Shown piece by piece: positions 9,935-20,819 of a DNA stretch of 64,000 nucleotides. The stretch's first letter is position 1. Every line of letters starts with the position of its first letter. The translations under genes were made by a program, and so were the position numbers. A model generated the notes under the pieces. The model did not search any database and had not been told where the DNA came from. It saw only the letters and a program-made list of their open reading frames with translations. Source of the DNA: Symsagittifera roscoffensis (lineage: Eukaryota; Xenacoelomorpha; Acoela; Convolutidae); the NCBI RefSeq assembly GCF_963678635.1, contig NW_026970609.1, forward strand, positions 46,071 to 110,070, given 5' to 3'.

Positions 9935-11150
9935 CTTACACACAAAAATGTTTTTCCCAGTACTTCTCTAGATGAAAGCAGCAATAAGTTCGAATTTGAG
10001 AAGACCGTAATCTTCGATTGGATATGCGTGATAACTACCTCAGTTTAAAGCTTCAATTATTCAAAGGAAGATTGTTTGATACTTTAGAAAGAGCATAATA
10101 CAAAGCAATATCAGAGGAAGAGTCAGATGAGGAACCGCAGACTTCTTTCACCCATATGAACAATCTACTAAAATCTCTAAACTCCAGTTGTGAATTTTAT
10201 TTTGATAATACAATGGTTTACAACGCCAATGGATTATATCCTCATAAAGCACAAATATCGGACGAATTCAACTCGTCGACAATGAGTAATAAACGAATAG
10301 TTGCCTGTCACGGATTTAGTGTTTAAGAATCTCCAGAAGCATTTGATATGCATCGGTTCACTGATAGAACAATTTTCTGGGATAACTTTTTCACTTTATG
10401 GCAGGCTTGCCATAAATTTATTTATTTGTGGAAAGTTATTAGTACCAAAAACCACTGTTCAAATTAAACTAATTCGAGGTAGACCTTATTTTTACAAGCT
10501 GTCTGATAATCTAAATGTTAGTCTGAAAATTGTTGATTGTACGCTGTTTACTAGAGGAATTTTAGTAGCTGAACATAATCATTAAAACTTGCAATGGTAT
10601 CTGGAAAAGGAACCTGCTCATTATAGTTACCTGGAAACTATAGCAAGATCTTTGATCATTCCATCTTGTCGGAACCTGTTTATTCAGGAAAATGTTTTCA
10701 ATAATGCCCCATTAGGAGAATAGTTGTTGCGATGAATACAAATTCAGCTGTTGCGGAATCTTTTTATGAAAATCCTTTCAAATTTAAACAACTTCAAATG
10801 AGAGAGCTTAGAATTATTCGGAAGAGCAATCATTTCCTTGGATAGAACTTCTCCTTGTCGTACCTACATTACAACAAGGGAAGCAATGCAGTTAAACGTA
10901 GATTTTTCAGCTCTTCCTACGGAAGATTTTAAAAATCACTCTTTTCTAGGTTTTGAATTGATTTCACTACAAGATGCAGCTGAAGAGTTGCATTATCCGG
11001 CACTTAGTGGAGAAAGCTTGAGTTAAGAAAAGTTTTTTAATATCCGCTGGAGTAAGTAACTGAAGTGATATTCTTGGGAGAGAGACTCTCAATCATTCAA
11101 AAGGTTATATTCGGAACAGTCGTTAAAAAAGGTTTTGATTTCAGATTCAT
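9935..11150 (+). pseudogene. F54H12.2-like capsid-family ORF, near full length, decayed (copy 2)
   Basis: The most complete copy, about 400 codons in several frames, close to what I expect for this family. Blocks in order are LSLKLQLFKGRLFDT (10030-10080), EEESDEEPQTSFTHMNNLL, DNTMVYNANGLYPHKAQISD (10203-10262), FTDRTIF, WQACHKFIYLWK and IVDCTLFTRGILVAEHNH (10529-10582). Then come IRRIVVAMNTNSAV (10711-10752), ENPFKFKQLQMRELRII, SPCRTYITTREAMQ (10847-10890) and SLQDAAEELHYPALSGES (10967-11020). F54H12.2-like proteins are Polinton-associated and are generally regarded as virion structural proteins. At least four frameshifts or stops are present. Confidence 0.65.
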
Positions 11151-11199
11151 TTAAAAAAAATGTAATTATTCGGAACTTTCCATCGTTCTTGTCTCTGTA

Positions 11200-11460
11200 C
11201 TATCTTTTTTCTTTTTCTTGAGAAAAAAGGGAATCGATGCTGTTTAGTAACCTTCTTCCACTATATAAGGCTTGTGTTTGAGACTTTGTGTACTCAATAC
11301 CTAAAGGCGTGTAAGTCATTGTCATACATTTTATCCTAAAGTGTTCTATCAAAATATCGTTGTCCTTGTTTTTTAGATGTAAATCAGTTAATTTATGCAA
11401 AGATGATTCTTTTTTCACTTCTGCAATTTTTTGAAATAAATCCTGAGCTCAGGGTAAAGT
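11200..11460 (-). pseudogene. Minus-strand Polinton ORF of unknown function (copy 2)
   Basis: An open stretch on the minus strand (11418 to 11200), convergent with the capsid ORF. It contains EYTKSQTQALYSGRRLLNSI and a Lys/Asp-rich N-terminal part. The counterpart at 14960-15200 shares the pattern STKSHAQALYGEQRFLN, so the ORF is conserved between Polinton copies rather than being random. Mostly helical and charged. I do not recognise it. Confidence 0.4.
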
Positions 11461-11559
11461 ACATGGTTCTTAATCTTCCGATAAATTAGCACAACTAACA
11501 AAACACTCTTTTGCAATTGTTAACTCAGCCCCAAGCAATGATAGAGGAGAGCACTAGAT

Positions 11560-11790
11560 CATGATTGCTGGATTGGACGAAAGGAAATTTTTGCTGTTTC
11601 TTTGGGAAAAAAGAGATCAATTTACTCCTTTTTGACAAAAATTTATCGACGAATGGTTCCTCGAAAGCTACAAAAAACTGATAATTTGTGTGGATTTTAC
11701 GCATTTGTTCTTTTTAAACACCTCCAGAAGAACTTGATAAATGTCTTTGATGTGCATGTTTTGAATTTCATGAGTACTTTTACGTAAAAA
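11560..11790 (+). pseudogene. Adenain-like cysteine protease, C-terminal part (copy 2)
   Basis: Polintons carry a C48/adenain-like cysteine protease thought to mature the capsid. An open stretch (11602-11787) keeps the oxyanion-hole Gln and catalytic Cys context RKLQKTDNLCGFYAFVLFK, then a helix and DVHVLNF. The region before it, in another frame, reads FDERKFLLFLWEKRDQF. The N-terminal portion with the catalytic His is not convincingly visible, so the gene is partial. A second copy lies at 15940-16110. Confidence 0.5.
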
Positions 11791-11799
11791 AATGTTTTT

Positions 11800-12840
11800 T
11801 TTTAATAGTAAGTATAAGCTTTTGGAGTAAGGTTATGATAAGACGTAGTGAATTGTTTATTTATTTATGTAAGTTATTTCTTCATATTCCTTAATTTTTT
11901 TAACGAAAAGTATCTTAGCAACTAACTTTTAGACGAAATTCACAGAGAAGGATAATAGAATATGGACGATGTAGTCCTCCATTTGAAAGAACTAACGACA
12001 GAAAGGAAAATTTTGCTAAAAATGTAAGCAACTTCTAGTAAATTGTATAGATTCCTAAAAGTTTACTCTGAGAAAGATAGAAAAACTATCCTACAAAAAT
12101 ATGAGACACGAAAAGAAAACGAAACTATACTCTTCTACTTTTACAGGGGCAGAGCAATCGACAAATTTGGATGATTTTTTTTGATACTTCAGAAACTTTA
12201 CAGAATTTTTAAAAGATCAGAGACAAAGTGATAAAAGAGAACTGAGAATAATCGTTGCAAAAATATGACAGAAAAATTAACATGTTGAAGTAAAAACGAG
12301 AACTGGACAAAAACTGTCGATTGGTCAAACCTTGAAGCTTTTTAGATATTTATAACTTGATTCTACTGAAAATCCATGCAGTTTTGAATGGATCTGTCAT
12401 CCTTTCTTCCGATAACCTGGGTAGTTAAGGATTAAGTGAGATAAAAAAATGTAATCAAACGTGAGGAGCTATCAAGATTCCCCTGATTTCGCGTGAACTC
12501 GAATGATTAACCTGTCAAAGATATTCCCCTCTTGTCCATTTTCCCCAGATAATCTAAGGGAATATCAATAAGATGAAATAAGTTTTTGGTAGACTTTGTT
12601 TGAGAAAAAAAAAATCCTGTGATAAATTAGTTAAGACAAACTTTCACGATAAACTTTTCATGGTAAGTTTTTTATTCGCAAGTTAAATTTAAAAATTTTA
12701 AAAAACTCTCTAAAAATTGCCATTCCAATGTTTTGTAAGAAAAGGTCGCCCTTTTTTATCACAAAGTGTTAGCAAAGAAAATCAAGTACCGGCAAAATTG
12801 AGCTTCAAAAAATTCGGGTTTCAATTTTTTTTTAAAACTT
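11800..12840. other. Spacer with a short fragment of the transmembrane ORF, otherwise no gene seen
   Basis: About 70 bases near 11935-12005 match the segments at 16253 and 18411 that precede the transmembrane ORF (YGRCSPP-type coding). This links the end of one Polinton unit to the start of the next. The rest is AT-rich, with many stops in all frames and no recognisable protein or RNA. Confidence 0.4.
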
Positions 12841-13065
12841 ACTATCTTACCATCTGAAACTACGACCAATCTTAGTACACTGGAATATCCATTCCCACGT
12901 AATACATATTAGAAATTCGGGTTCCAAAGTGAAACCTTACTAGTTCCATTCTCTATCTTAGTAAACTTGGAAATCTATTCCCTATGGTAATACATAGGGT
13001 GGGGACTGGGTACTCTATAGCCTATGTTAATATATGGGGGTCCTCTCAAACGCCCCTTTGCTGAA
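12840..13065 (-). repeat. Interspersed repeat family R, minus orientation
   Basis: This segment is the inverted counterpart of 62130-62300. For example, 12995-13060 read on the minus strand matches 62155-62225, with shared words such as AACATAGGCTATAGAG and CACCCTATGTAT. It carries short palindromic CCTATG/CATAGG words and runs directly into integrase sequence at its right end. It may be a small non-autonomous transposon or a Polinton end. Confidence 0.55.
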
Positions 13066-13855
13066 CTGTCCCGTCATTTACTTCTTACGATTAAGGATAC
13101 GCACCTTTTTGATTTAATTTTGAATTCTCCTAGAATTAAACTGAACCAGTCAGAAATCATGAAAGGGATTCAGTCAGACTTTAGTGTGTGCACTAAATCA
13201 AAAAACACATATTTTCCCGATCTTTATTTTAGAGTTTTTGGAGCTTCTCAAATTCCACCTAATTTGTTACCAACAAAAACGCCAGATAAAAAGACAGAAG
13301 AACTTGAATCCCTTTCAAAAGTTAAATCTGAACAGAGTGTATCATAGGGCTAGAGCTGCGTACATTCATATTCAAAACTTGAGTAAAGCGAGTGACTTTC
13401 CGAAAAAGAAATTAGAACAATTCTTACAAAGCAAGACATTCATCACAAACGTTGGTCCACCTATCAAGCGTTTCCGGAGACTTCAAGCTTTTTCTAATTA
13501 AATCAATAAAATCTCGTGTATGGATTTGGGTTTTGTGGACAAATTAGCTGGTCAAAACGATGAAGCCAAATATTTATCGATGACTGTTGCTGTTTTCCGG
13601 GATTTTTCAGAGTTCAAAAATGAACACAAAATCTGCCAAAGGCACTTTAAAAGCTTTAAAACGTGATTTCGCGAAAAATCAATCCTGGAAAACTTTGGGT
13701 TGATAAAGAACAGAATATGGGTGAACTTTTGAGAAAAACATTGAAGTTTACTCAAGAGGGAGTGAAACAAAAGCTGCATATTATATGTAACTTCAAATAT
13801 AGACGAAAAAACGCAAAAAAGTTGCAAAAGATGTTAAAAAAAACGCTCGAAAGAT
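13066..13855 (+). pseudogene. Polinton integrase fused to a scrap of the small basic ORF (copy 3)
   Basis: A relatively open integrase copy. The N-terminal part has HLFDLILNSPRIKLNQSE (13102-13155), IPPNLLPTKTPDKK and the PPIKRFRRLQAFS block (13456-13495). The first catalytic Asp is kept in SCMDLGFVDKLAGQND (13511-13560), and the second in LWVDKE (about 13692-13708). The region with the third acidic residue is missing. Instead, from about 13795 the sequence is RRKNAKKLQKM, which belongs to the small basic ORF (compare 61970-62010). The capsid ORF follows at once. The whole LYPS-type ORF has thus been removed. Stops and frameshifts occur. Confidence 0.65.
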
Positions 13856-14930
13856 GCGTGATAGCCACTCAGTTTAAAGCTTCACTTAATCAAAGGAAGA
13901 TTGTTTGATGCTTTCAAAAAAGAAAAAGTAGAACATGGATCAAAATTGGAGGAAGATTCAGATCAGAAACCACACACTAGCTTCACTTACCTAAATAATC
14001 TACTACAACCTCTATTCACAAATTGTGAAATTTCTTCTAATAATACAAAGGTATACAAATCCAATGGGTTTTGTTCTCATGAAGCACAAATATTGAACGA
14101 ATTCAACTTGTCGGCAGTGAGTAAAAAGGGAAAACTTGCTTGGCATGGATATAGTTTTGAAGAATTTCCGGGAGCATTTGGTATTTATACGTTCACTGAT
14201 AGAGCGAACTTTTTAGGAATAGGATAACTTTTTTCTTTATGGCAGGCTTGCCATTGATTTGATAATTTGTGAGAGTTTCTTAATACAAAACCGAGCTAGA
14301 CCTAATTTTTACATGCTGTCTGATAATTAATCTTTTAGTCTGAGTATTGTCGATTGTTAGCTGTTTACTAGAAGAATTCTAGTAGCATAATCTAATCATC
14401 AAAACTTGGAATGGAATCTGTAACCGGAACGTGCTCATTAAAGTTACATAGAAACTATAGCAAGAAAGAAATTTAATCATTCAATCTTGTCAAAAACATT
14501 TTATTCAGAAAAATGTTTTCAATAATGCCCCAATCAGAAGAAAAGCTGTTGCATTGAACAAAAATTCAGCTGTCGAGGGATCTTTTCAACAAAACCTTCC
14601 AACTATCAACAGTTTCAGGTGAGAGAGGTTTGAATTATTCAGGGTGTAAGAGCAATTATTAAATTGGATACAGTTTCTCTTGTCGCCTCTTTATTACAAC
14701 AATGAAAGCAGTGCACTTAATGAAGATTTTCCAGAACTTCGTTTGGAAGAAATAGTATGATTTGACTTCAATACAGGATGCAGCTTAACAGTTGCTTTAT
14801 CCAAACCTTAACGGAGAAAGCTTGGGAAGAAAAATATTTTTCCAATTTCCCTTGGAGCAAGTAACGGAGGTGATAGTCTAGGGAGAAAGACTACCAAACA
14901 TTCAAATTTCTCTTTTTGCGTTTTCAGCTT
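13856..14930 (+). pseudogene. F54H12.2-like capsid-family ORF, decayed (copy 3)
   Basis: The open part (13901-14227) has FDAFKKEKVEHGSKLEEDSD, SFTYLNNLLQPL, NNTKVYKSNGFCSHEAQI, NEFNLSAVSKKGKLAWHGYS and EEFPGAFGIYTFTDRAN. Later blocks, in changing frames, are SLYGRLAIDLIICE, SIVDC*LFTRRILVA, NNAPIRRKAVALNKNSAV (about 14520-14575), QDAA*QLLYPNLNGESL and the PLEQVTEVIV end (14848-14875). The product would be a virion structural protein. The 3' half is more decayed than in copy 2. Confidence 0.62.
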
Positions 14931-14959
14931 CTTATAAAAATGTTGTATTTTTTGGGACT

Positions 14960-15200
14960 TTCCAATGTTGTTGTCTCTATCTTCTCTGTTCCATCGTTTT
15001 TGTACTATCTATTTTGTATTTCTTCTGAGGTAAAAATCCAGAAAAAGTAGAGATTGAAGGCTGTTTAATTGAGAACCCGAGACATTTCTTCAATCTAGTT
15101 TGTAAAACAGCATTCAAAAATCGTTGCTCGCCGTATAAAGCTTGTGCATGGGACTTGGTTGAATAAATAGTTAAAAGCATGTCAGTCATCATTCTTTTTT
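14960..15200 (-). pseudogene. Minus-strand Polinton ORF of unknown function (copy 3)
   Basis: Counterpart of the ORF at 11200-11460. The open stretch (15192 to 14977) contains YSTKSHAQALYGEQRFLNAV, then LKKCLGFSIKQ. It lies convergent to the capsid ORF, as in copy 2. The conserved place and pattern argue for a real, now broken, Polinton gene. Function not recognised. Confidence 0.42.
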
Positions 15201-15359
15201 TTTGAATTTCTAAACTGCTCTATCAAATAATCATTTTTTTTTTCAAACTAACAAACTATCATTATTTATGCTTGTCATTATTGTAAAACTATCTTATCAT
15301 ATTATCTAATTCAAGTTTCTCTCTGTTTCATGAAATGGTGATCAAAACAATTTTCGCAC

Positions 15360-15479
15360 CTCGTAGTCTTTCACCACCTGGTCCAGATCGTCTAATTTGT
15401 CTTCCATAGCATCTGCCACTTTTTTCATCTGCTCAATTTCCAAGTCACCCTCTAGGTCTCCTAGCTTAGACAGCACATC
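15360..15479 (-). CDS. Candidate intact coiled-coil exon (minus strand)
   Basis: Read on the minus strand from 15479 to 15360 there are 40 uninterrupted codons starting DVLSKLGDLEGDLEIEQMKK and continuing with VADAMEDKLDDLDQVVKDYE. The upstream edge is a T-rich tract ending TATGTAG, a good splice acceptor. The downstream edge reads GAG then GTGCGA, a weak donor. The charge pattern and heptad-like Leu/Val/Met spacing suggest a coiled coil. Codon use (CTG, GTG, GAC) is far less AT-rich than the surrounding decayed Polinton DNA. It could be a host gene exon, or a better preserved exon of the minus-strand Polinton gene just downstream. Not matched to a named family. Confidence 0.4.
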
Positions 15480-15748
15480 CTACATACAGATAAAAAAAGG
15501 TTGTACTAATTTGTTCATGAAAACCGAAGTTTATACCTTTTTAAAATTCCACAGCAAAAACTTTATTAGTTTATACCTCTTTAATTTTCAGGAGCCTTTC
15601 ATGATTAACAGCTTTCAATTACAAACTCAACATGAAAAAGCTAGATCAATTGGTATTGTTTTTCTTATTCCTCTTCTTTTTAATTGTGCTTTGTTCTTTC
15701 ATCATCATTACAGCAATCATTTTTGCATGATTTTGTCAAAATCACGGG

Positions 15749-15798
15749 AACAAACTAACAAACTAACAAACGTAAATCAAACTAACAAACGTAAATCA
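15749..15798. repeat. Short tandem repeat, CAAACTAACAAACGTAAAT type
   Basis: Two and a half head-to-tail copies of a 19-base unit built from CTAACAAA, with an extra partial unit at the left. A related word (CAAACTAACAAACTATC) occurs near 15245. Confidence 0.6.
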
Positions 15799-15939
15799 GC
15801 TGACAATTGCAAAAATTGATAACTTTTTTTTTCTGCAACTTATCCAAAGATGTACAGAGTTCAGATTCAAGTAGATGGGATCCTACCCCTCTGAGAAAGA
15901 ACCTCAAGGATCAAAAAATTCTTTTGCTATAACTAACTC

Positions 15940-16110
15940 AGCCCCAACATAAAAGTTTTCGCGAATGGCTCCTCGGAAGCTAAAAAAACCTGATAATTTA
16001 TGCGGCTTTTGTACAATTATTTTATTAATTGTTCTTTTTAAATTCTACGTCAGAAACTTGAAAATTATTCAAGATGTACATGTTTTGAAATTTATCAGTA
16101 AGTTTATGTA
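15940..16110 (+). pseudogene. Adenain-like cysteine protease fragment (copy 3)
   Basis: Matches the protease tail at 11650-11790. The block MAPRKLKKPDNLCGFC (15966-16013) keeps the catalytic Cys, but the Gln that precedes it in copy 2 reads Lys here. The helix and DVHVLKFI end follow (16074-16100). The N-terminal portion is not visible. Non-functional fragment. Confidence 0.45.
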
Positions 16111-16229
16111 AAGCAGCATTTTTTGTAAGTTTAAATTTTTTCAGTAAATTTACTATACGATGCAGTGAATAGCTTAGTTAATTATGTATTTTGACTATTT
16201 ATTTTTCTCGTTTTTTTTTTACAAAAAGC

Positions 16230-16945
16230 AACTTAGCAACTAACATTTTTGGTGAAATACACGGAGAATGACGATGGAATACGGACGTTGTAGTCCCCCA
16301 ATTGATAGAATTAACGATCAAATTAGGACGTAGACGCACAAATACATCATTTTGAGAAGACTCTGCATAATGCTAGAAGACAACTTCACACAGGGTACCG
16401 ATCCGATTGCAAAAAGAAAACAGAAATTAAAGAATATTGTAGAAATGGAAATCAACGGAAAAATAATTTATTTTTACAGCTACAAAGAGAAGAATCTGAT
16501 AAAATACTCGATAAACATCCTTAATCTTCAAAAAGTCTTGTATCAATAATGACGAAAGCACTGTTGAAAACAAACATACAGAAGTTGAATGAAATTGAAG
16601 AATGTTTATATTTAAACTGCAAGATTTCTCTTAATACACAAAACGCAAAAACTTACTTGTTTTGTTTTGGACCCGCACAAAAACTTGAAACAAATGGCGC
16701 CTTAATTGGATACGGAAACTCCTCTATGGATTTTGTTTAAAAAAAATCCAACTCATTAGACTACGTGCAATTCTGCAGTAATCTTCTGAATCTGTGAAAT
16801 CAACTACGAAAAAAGGAGCTGGGTATTTTTTTGGCGCACCTAGTCTCCCCAGTTCATGCTTTTTTGGTCACGTGATTTGACAACTTTTCAGTTTATATGT
16901 TAAAAAATTTTCTTCAACGTTATATGCATTGTTCGATTGTTAATC
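16230..16945 (+). pseudogene. Polinton transmembrane ORF, decayed (copy 3a)
   Basis: The 5' segment encodes EYGRCSPPIDRINDQI, then an open stretch (16352-16549) with MLEDNFTQGTDPIAKRKQKL and EMEINGKIIYFYSYKEKNL. A second open stretch (16549-16740) includes CFGPAQKLETNGALIGYGNS. The end has RLRAILQ, then APSLPSSCFFGHVI-like sequence and a hydrophobic tail. Duplicated about 2.16 kb downstream. Function unknown. Confidence 0.48.
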
Positions 16946-17440
16946 ATTCTAACCAAAACCTCCAGAGAAAACAGTTAACAGAATGGGCCTGGTTGTACCG
17001 AATAGAGAATGTTTTAAAAAATTTTAAAGAAAGAATTTGGAGTTTATAAGTATGGAAAAACTGTAGAACATTCCTTCCCTCCTACAAAAAAATTCAAACC
17101 AACATCCTAGATTTTTGATATACAAATCATCTCATAGAATCAGTTGGAGCAGTGGAGACCAAAAAAAAATTGAAAAATTTCGAAACCACAGAAACGGAAA
17201 AATGTTTTGAAAAATGTAAGATTCTGTCAAAAATTTAGGAAACAAAGTTAAGTAAATTGGATGGCTACGCTTGTCCAAAAGCTCAGTATTTGATATTCAA
17301 AGATAAAGAATGTGATTGAAGATGTAGCTGCTACCCATTTTGTCATGAAAAAACTCTTTACTGTGCAAAAAGAAAAGCATTTGGATAGAGAAAACGGACA
17401 CGATGATTTTTTCACAAATTGTAAATCAAAAAAACCTTGT
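16946..17440 (+). pseudogene. Polinton WCTKHLHG-type ORF, decayed (copy 3a)
   Basis: The conserved segment is recognisable at 17040-17160 (VYKYGKTVEHSFPPT-like, then WSSGD), followed by GYACPKAQYLIFKDKE (17262-17305) and CHEKTLYCAKRKA-like sequence (17340-17390). The core WCTKHLHG block is damaged in this copy. Stops throughout. Confidence 0.42.
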
Positions 17441-17469
17441 TGAAATACTTTTGTTAAACTTTATTTATA

Positions 17470-18225
17470 GGTCATTGTCTACTATTTCCGTCCAAATTTG
17501 AGATGGTCCATCAAAATGACAAGCAAGTAAAATTAGGAAACTTTGGTTTTTGATAAAAAAAAATAAAAAAAAATCATGAAATTTGTTTGGAGGTACAGAT
17601 AACATATCTCTTTCAGTTTTCTCTGTGTCAACTGTTTGTTATAATTTTGACACTGGTATGTGCCCTATTTCGAACAATGTTATCCACACCCTGTGATCAA
17701 TTGAGTTTTGAGTAGCTATCTTATCAAGCACATTCGGTTTTATTTTACCTTCTCCGAAGCTATGAATCAAATATCATCTTCCAAAGAACGAATTCTTTTT
17801 CCCCAAATGGACAAAATGCATCTGGAAAATTTTATCTTGAATTTGATTTTTTGAAAATTGGTACCTTTCAATCAGCATTCGACAATGTTTTCTACTTTTA
17901 TCAACATTATCAACCTCCTAATATTCAAATAAAAAGAAAAAATCTTTGGTTTGTCCAAGAGTAGAGTTTGAATTTTTCGATAATCTTCCCAAAAACTGAA
18001 GTTTTTATCTGCTTATAATTGATGATAATTGTGAAGAAATTTCATAGTCCAAACATTTTTTTTAAGACACAGAGGTCTCAAGACAAAAATAATTAAACAC
18101 ATTTTGTGTCATCAAAGCAAATGGGGAAGAGATAAACAAAAACCACACATAAACTTGTCCAAGTCACCGAGGTTATTCTTTATTTTTTCAATAAGGTTTC
18201 TTGTTAAACTCTACCAGCGAAACTT
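17470..18225 (+). pseudogene. Polinton ATPase, truncated at the 3' end (copy 3a)
   Basis: The P-loop-like segment reads NGQNASGKFYLEFDF (17810-17853), followed by LKIGTFQSAFDNVFYFYQHYQ (17859-17920). The Walker B region and the KLVQVTEVIL segment (18150-18185) are decayed. The copy ends near 18225, where a second copy of the upstream transmembrane ORF region begins. The C-terminal third of the gene is missing. Confidence 0.52.
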
Positions 18226-19110
18226 GATTAAAATTAATTGTGGGCAAATTTTGATTTTTATTATCAAGTTTATTTAAAAGTGCAATTTTGTGGGTGTAAA
18301 TTTTTCAGTAAAATTACTATACCATGCAGTCAACTAGTTAGTTATTTATTCAAGGTGACTATCTATTCCTTTTTTTTTACAAAAAGCAATTTATCAACTA
18401 TCTTTTTGATGAAATACACGGAGAATGATGATGGAATATGGATATTGTAGTCCGCCAATTGATAGAATTAACGATAAAATAGACTCACAAATATCCCATT
18501 TTGAATGGACTCTGCCTAATGCTTGAAGACAAATTCACATAGAGTATCGATCCGATAGCACAAAAAAAACAGAATTTATAGATTTTCGTGGAAATGGAAA
18601 TCAACGGAAAAATTAACTACTTTTACAGCTACAAAGAGAATAATATGATAAACTACTCGATAAACTTCCGAGGTTATATATTAGGTTATATAGAGAGATT
18701 CAAAAAGTCTTGTACCAATATTGAAGAATTCGCTGTGGAAAAAAAACGTACAGAGAATGAATGAAAATTGAGAATTTTGGTAATTATAAAGCAAAATTTA
18801 TCTTGAAACACAAAAAGAAAAAATTATATAATTGTAAATTTATTGTTTCGGACCCGGATAAAAATTTGAAAGTAATGGACCAAAATTTCCCTTTTGGAGG
18901 TCGAATTGGATACGGCAATTCTTGTATAGGTTTTTTTACAAACTCCAAAAACTTTAGACTACATGCAACTTTACATGAGTCTTCTGGATCTGTAAAACAA
19001 TTACTAAAAAAGAAGAAACTGGATTTTTTTATGTTGCATCTAGTCTCCCCAGTTCATGCTTTCTTGGTCACGTGACTTGATAACTTTTCTCTGTATATGT
19101 TAAAAAACTT
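18226..19110 (+). pseudogene. Polinton transmembrane ORF, decayed (copy 3b)
   Basis: Tandem duplicate of 16230-16945. The open stretch (18761-19075) contains MDQNFPFGGRIGYGNSCIGF, NFRLHATLHESSGSVKQLL, then HLVSPVHAFLVT and a T-rich tail that in copy 4 is a membrane segment. The 5' part keeps the LPNARRQ and YSYKENN-type segments in broken frames. Confidence 0.5.
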
Positions 19111-19645
19111 ACCCCAAAATTATATGCATTGTTCAATTGTTAATTATTTTAACCAAAAAACTCCAGAGAAACATTTAATAGAATGGGCCTGGTTGTTCTG
19201 GTTATTGAGTGTAATGAAAAAAATATAGAGAAAGAATTAGGATTTTATAAGTATGGAAAAACAGTAGAATATTCCTTTCCTCCTCTCATAAATTTCAAAC
19301 CAACATCCCAATCTTTTTGATGTACGAATCATCTTCATAGAATCAGTTGGAGCAGTGGATAACAAAAACGTTGAAAAATCCAGAAACCGCAGAAACGGAA
19401 AAAGTTATGAAAAATGTAAGATTATGTCAGAATTTTTGGAAACATATATTAATAAATTGAAAGGCTACGCTTGCTCAAAAAATCAGTATTTGATGTTCAA
19501 AGGTGAAGAATGTGTTTGGAGTTGTAGCAGCTAGCCAATTTGTCATGAAAAAACTCTTCACTGTAAAAAAAAGAAAATCATTTGATTTTTTCACGAATTA
19601 TTAATCAAAAAAATTTTGTTGAATTACTTTTGTTAAACTTTTTTA
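19111..19645 (+). pseudogene. Polinton WCTKHLHG-type ORF, decayed (copy 3b)
   Basis: Recognisable blocks are the VYKYGKTVEYSFPPL-like segment (19245-19290), GYACSKNQYLMFKGEE (19461-19508) and the CHEKTLHCKKKK end (19545-19580). The core WCTKHLHG block is partly replaced. Stops and frameshifts show decay. Confidence 0.42.
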
Positions 19646-19659
19646 AAGGTGGTTGTCAA

Positions 19660-20745
19660 CTATTTCATACTAAATTTAAGATGGTCCATCAAAGTGAAAA
19701 GCCCGTAAATTTCAAAAACTTTGGTTTTTGATGAAGAAAATCAATAACAAAAATCATGAATTTGTTTGGAGGTAAAGGTAACATATCTCTTGTAGTTTCT
19801 CTGTGCCAACTGTTTGTGATAGTTTTGATACTAGTATGTGCCCTTATTCGAACAATGTTATCCACAAAACGTGAATAAATGAGCGTGGGTAGCTATCTTA
19901 ACAAGTACAGTCGGTTATATTCTACCTTCTCCGAAGCTATGAATCAGATAACATCTTCAAAAGAACGAAATTTTATTTTCTCAACTGTACAAAATGCATC
20001 TGGAAAATATTATCCTAATATTATTTGGTTGGAAATTGGTACCTTTCAACCAGCATTCGACAACGTTTTTTTTTCCTTTTATCAACCTTAACAACCTCCT
20101 AATAGTCAAATGAAAAGAGAAAGTCTTAGGTTTGTCCAAGTAGTAGATTTTAACCTTATCGAAAATCTTCCCAAAAAAGGAAATTTGTATATATTTATTA
20201 TTGATGACTCTTGGGAAGAAATTTCGTGCTCCAAAAAATATGTACGAATTACCACCACTGGAAGACACAGAGGTCTCAAGATATAATAAATAAAACACAA
20301 TTTATTACATCAAAACAAATTGGGAGGAGACAAACAAAAAACACGCATAAACTTGTTCAAGTCACCGAGGTTACTTTTCATTTATTCGTTAATCTTTCTT
20401 GTTAAATTCCGCCTAATAAATCAAGACAATAAACGAACAACTAGGTCTAGGATCTCAATTGAAAGAGTGGTATCAAGTTGCAATATCACTTCATTATGTT
20501 CATTCAATTTTTGATTTAATCTAACCAACAGTTATTTCACTTTGGACGATGAGTACACAAAACGTCTCTATTCTCCCAAAACATCATAATTTTTCCGGGG
20601 AATTCGAAAACAAATCATTCTCAATTGTCCAGATGGTTTCATTCAGTTTCTGAGCGAGTAATTCCTAAACCTATTAGAAGGAGAGCTTCGAGATCTTCGG
20701 AAAGGGTGGGTAATGAAATATTGAAAAAATATGTAGAGCTAACAC
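19660..20745 (+). pseudogene. Polinton packaging-type ATPase, decayed (copy 3b)
   Basis: The N-terminal part includes the PVCASMCP-type Cys-rich segment. An open stretch (19879-20091) has SVGSYLNKYSRLYSTFSEAM, then QNASGKYYPNIIW in place of the P-loop, and LEIGTFQPAFDNVFF. After a frameshift come LIIDDSWEEISCS (about 20196-20235) and the RHRGLKI segment. The C-terminal region carries LKEWYQVAISLHY-like sequence and the final ISERVIPKPIRRRASRSS block (20650-20700). Confidence 0.58.
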
Positions 20746-20819
20746 AAAAAAAGAACTCTTCTACACAAAAGAAGAATTTCTTTAAGTTCAACTAAAGGTT
20801 TAAAATTGATATTTTTATC

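Noticed and set aside
15397-15819. 140-codon plus-strand open frame
   Set aside because: It overlaps the better supported minus-strand coiled-coil exon and then runs through low-complexity AT-rich sequence and a tandem repeat.
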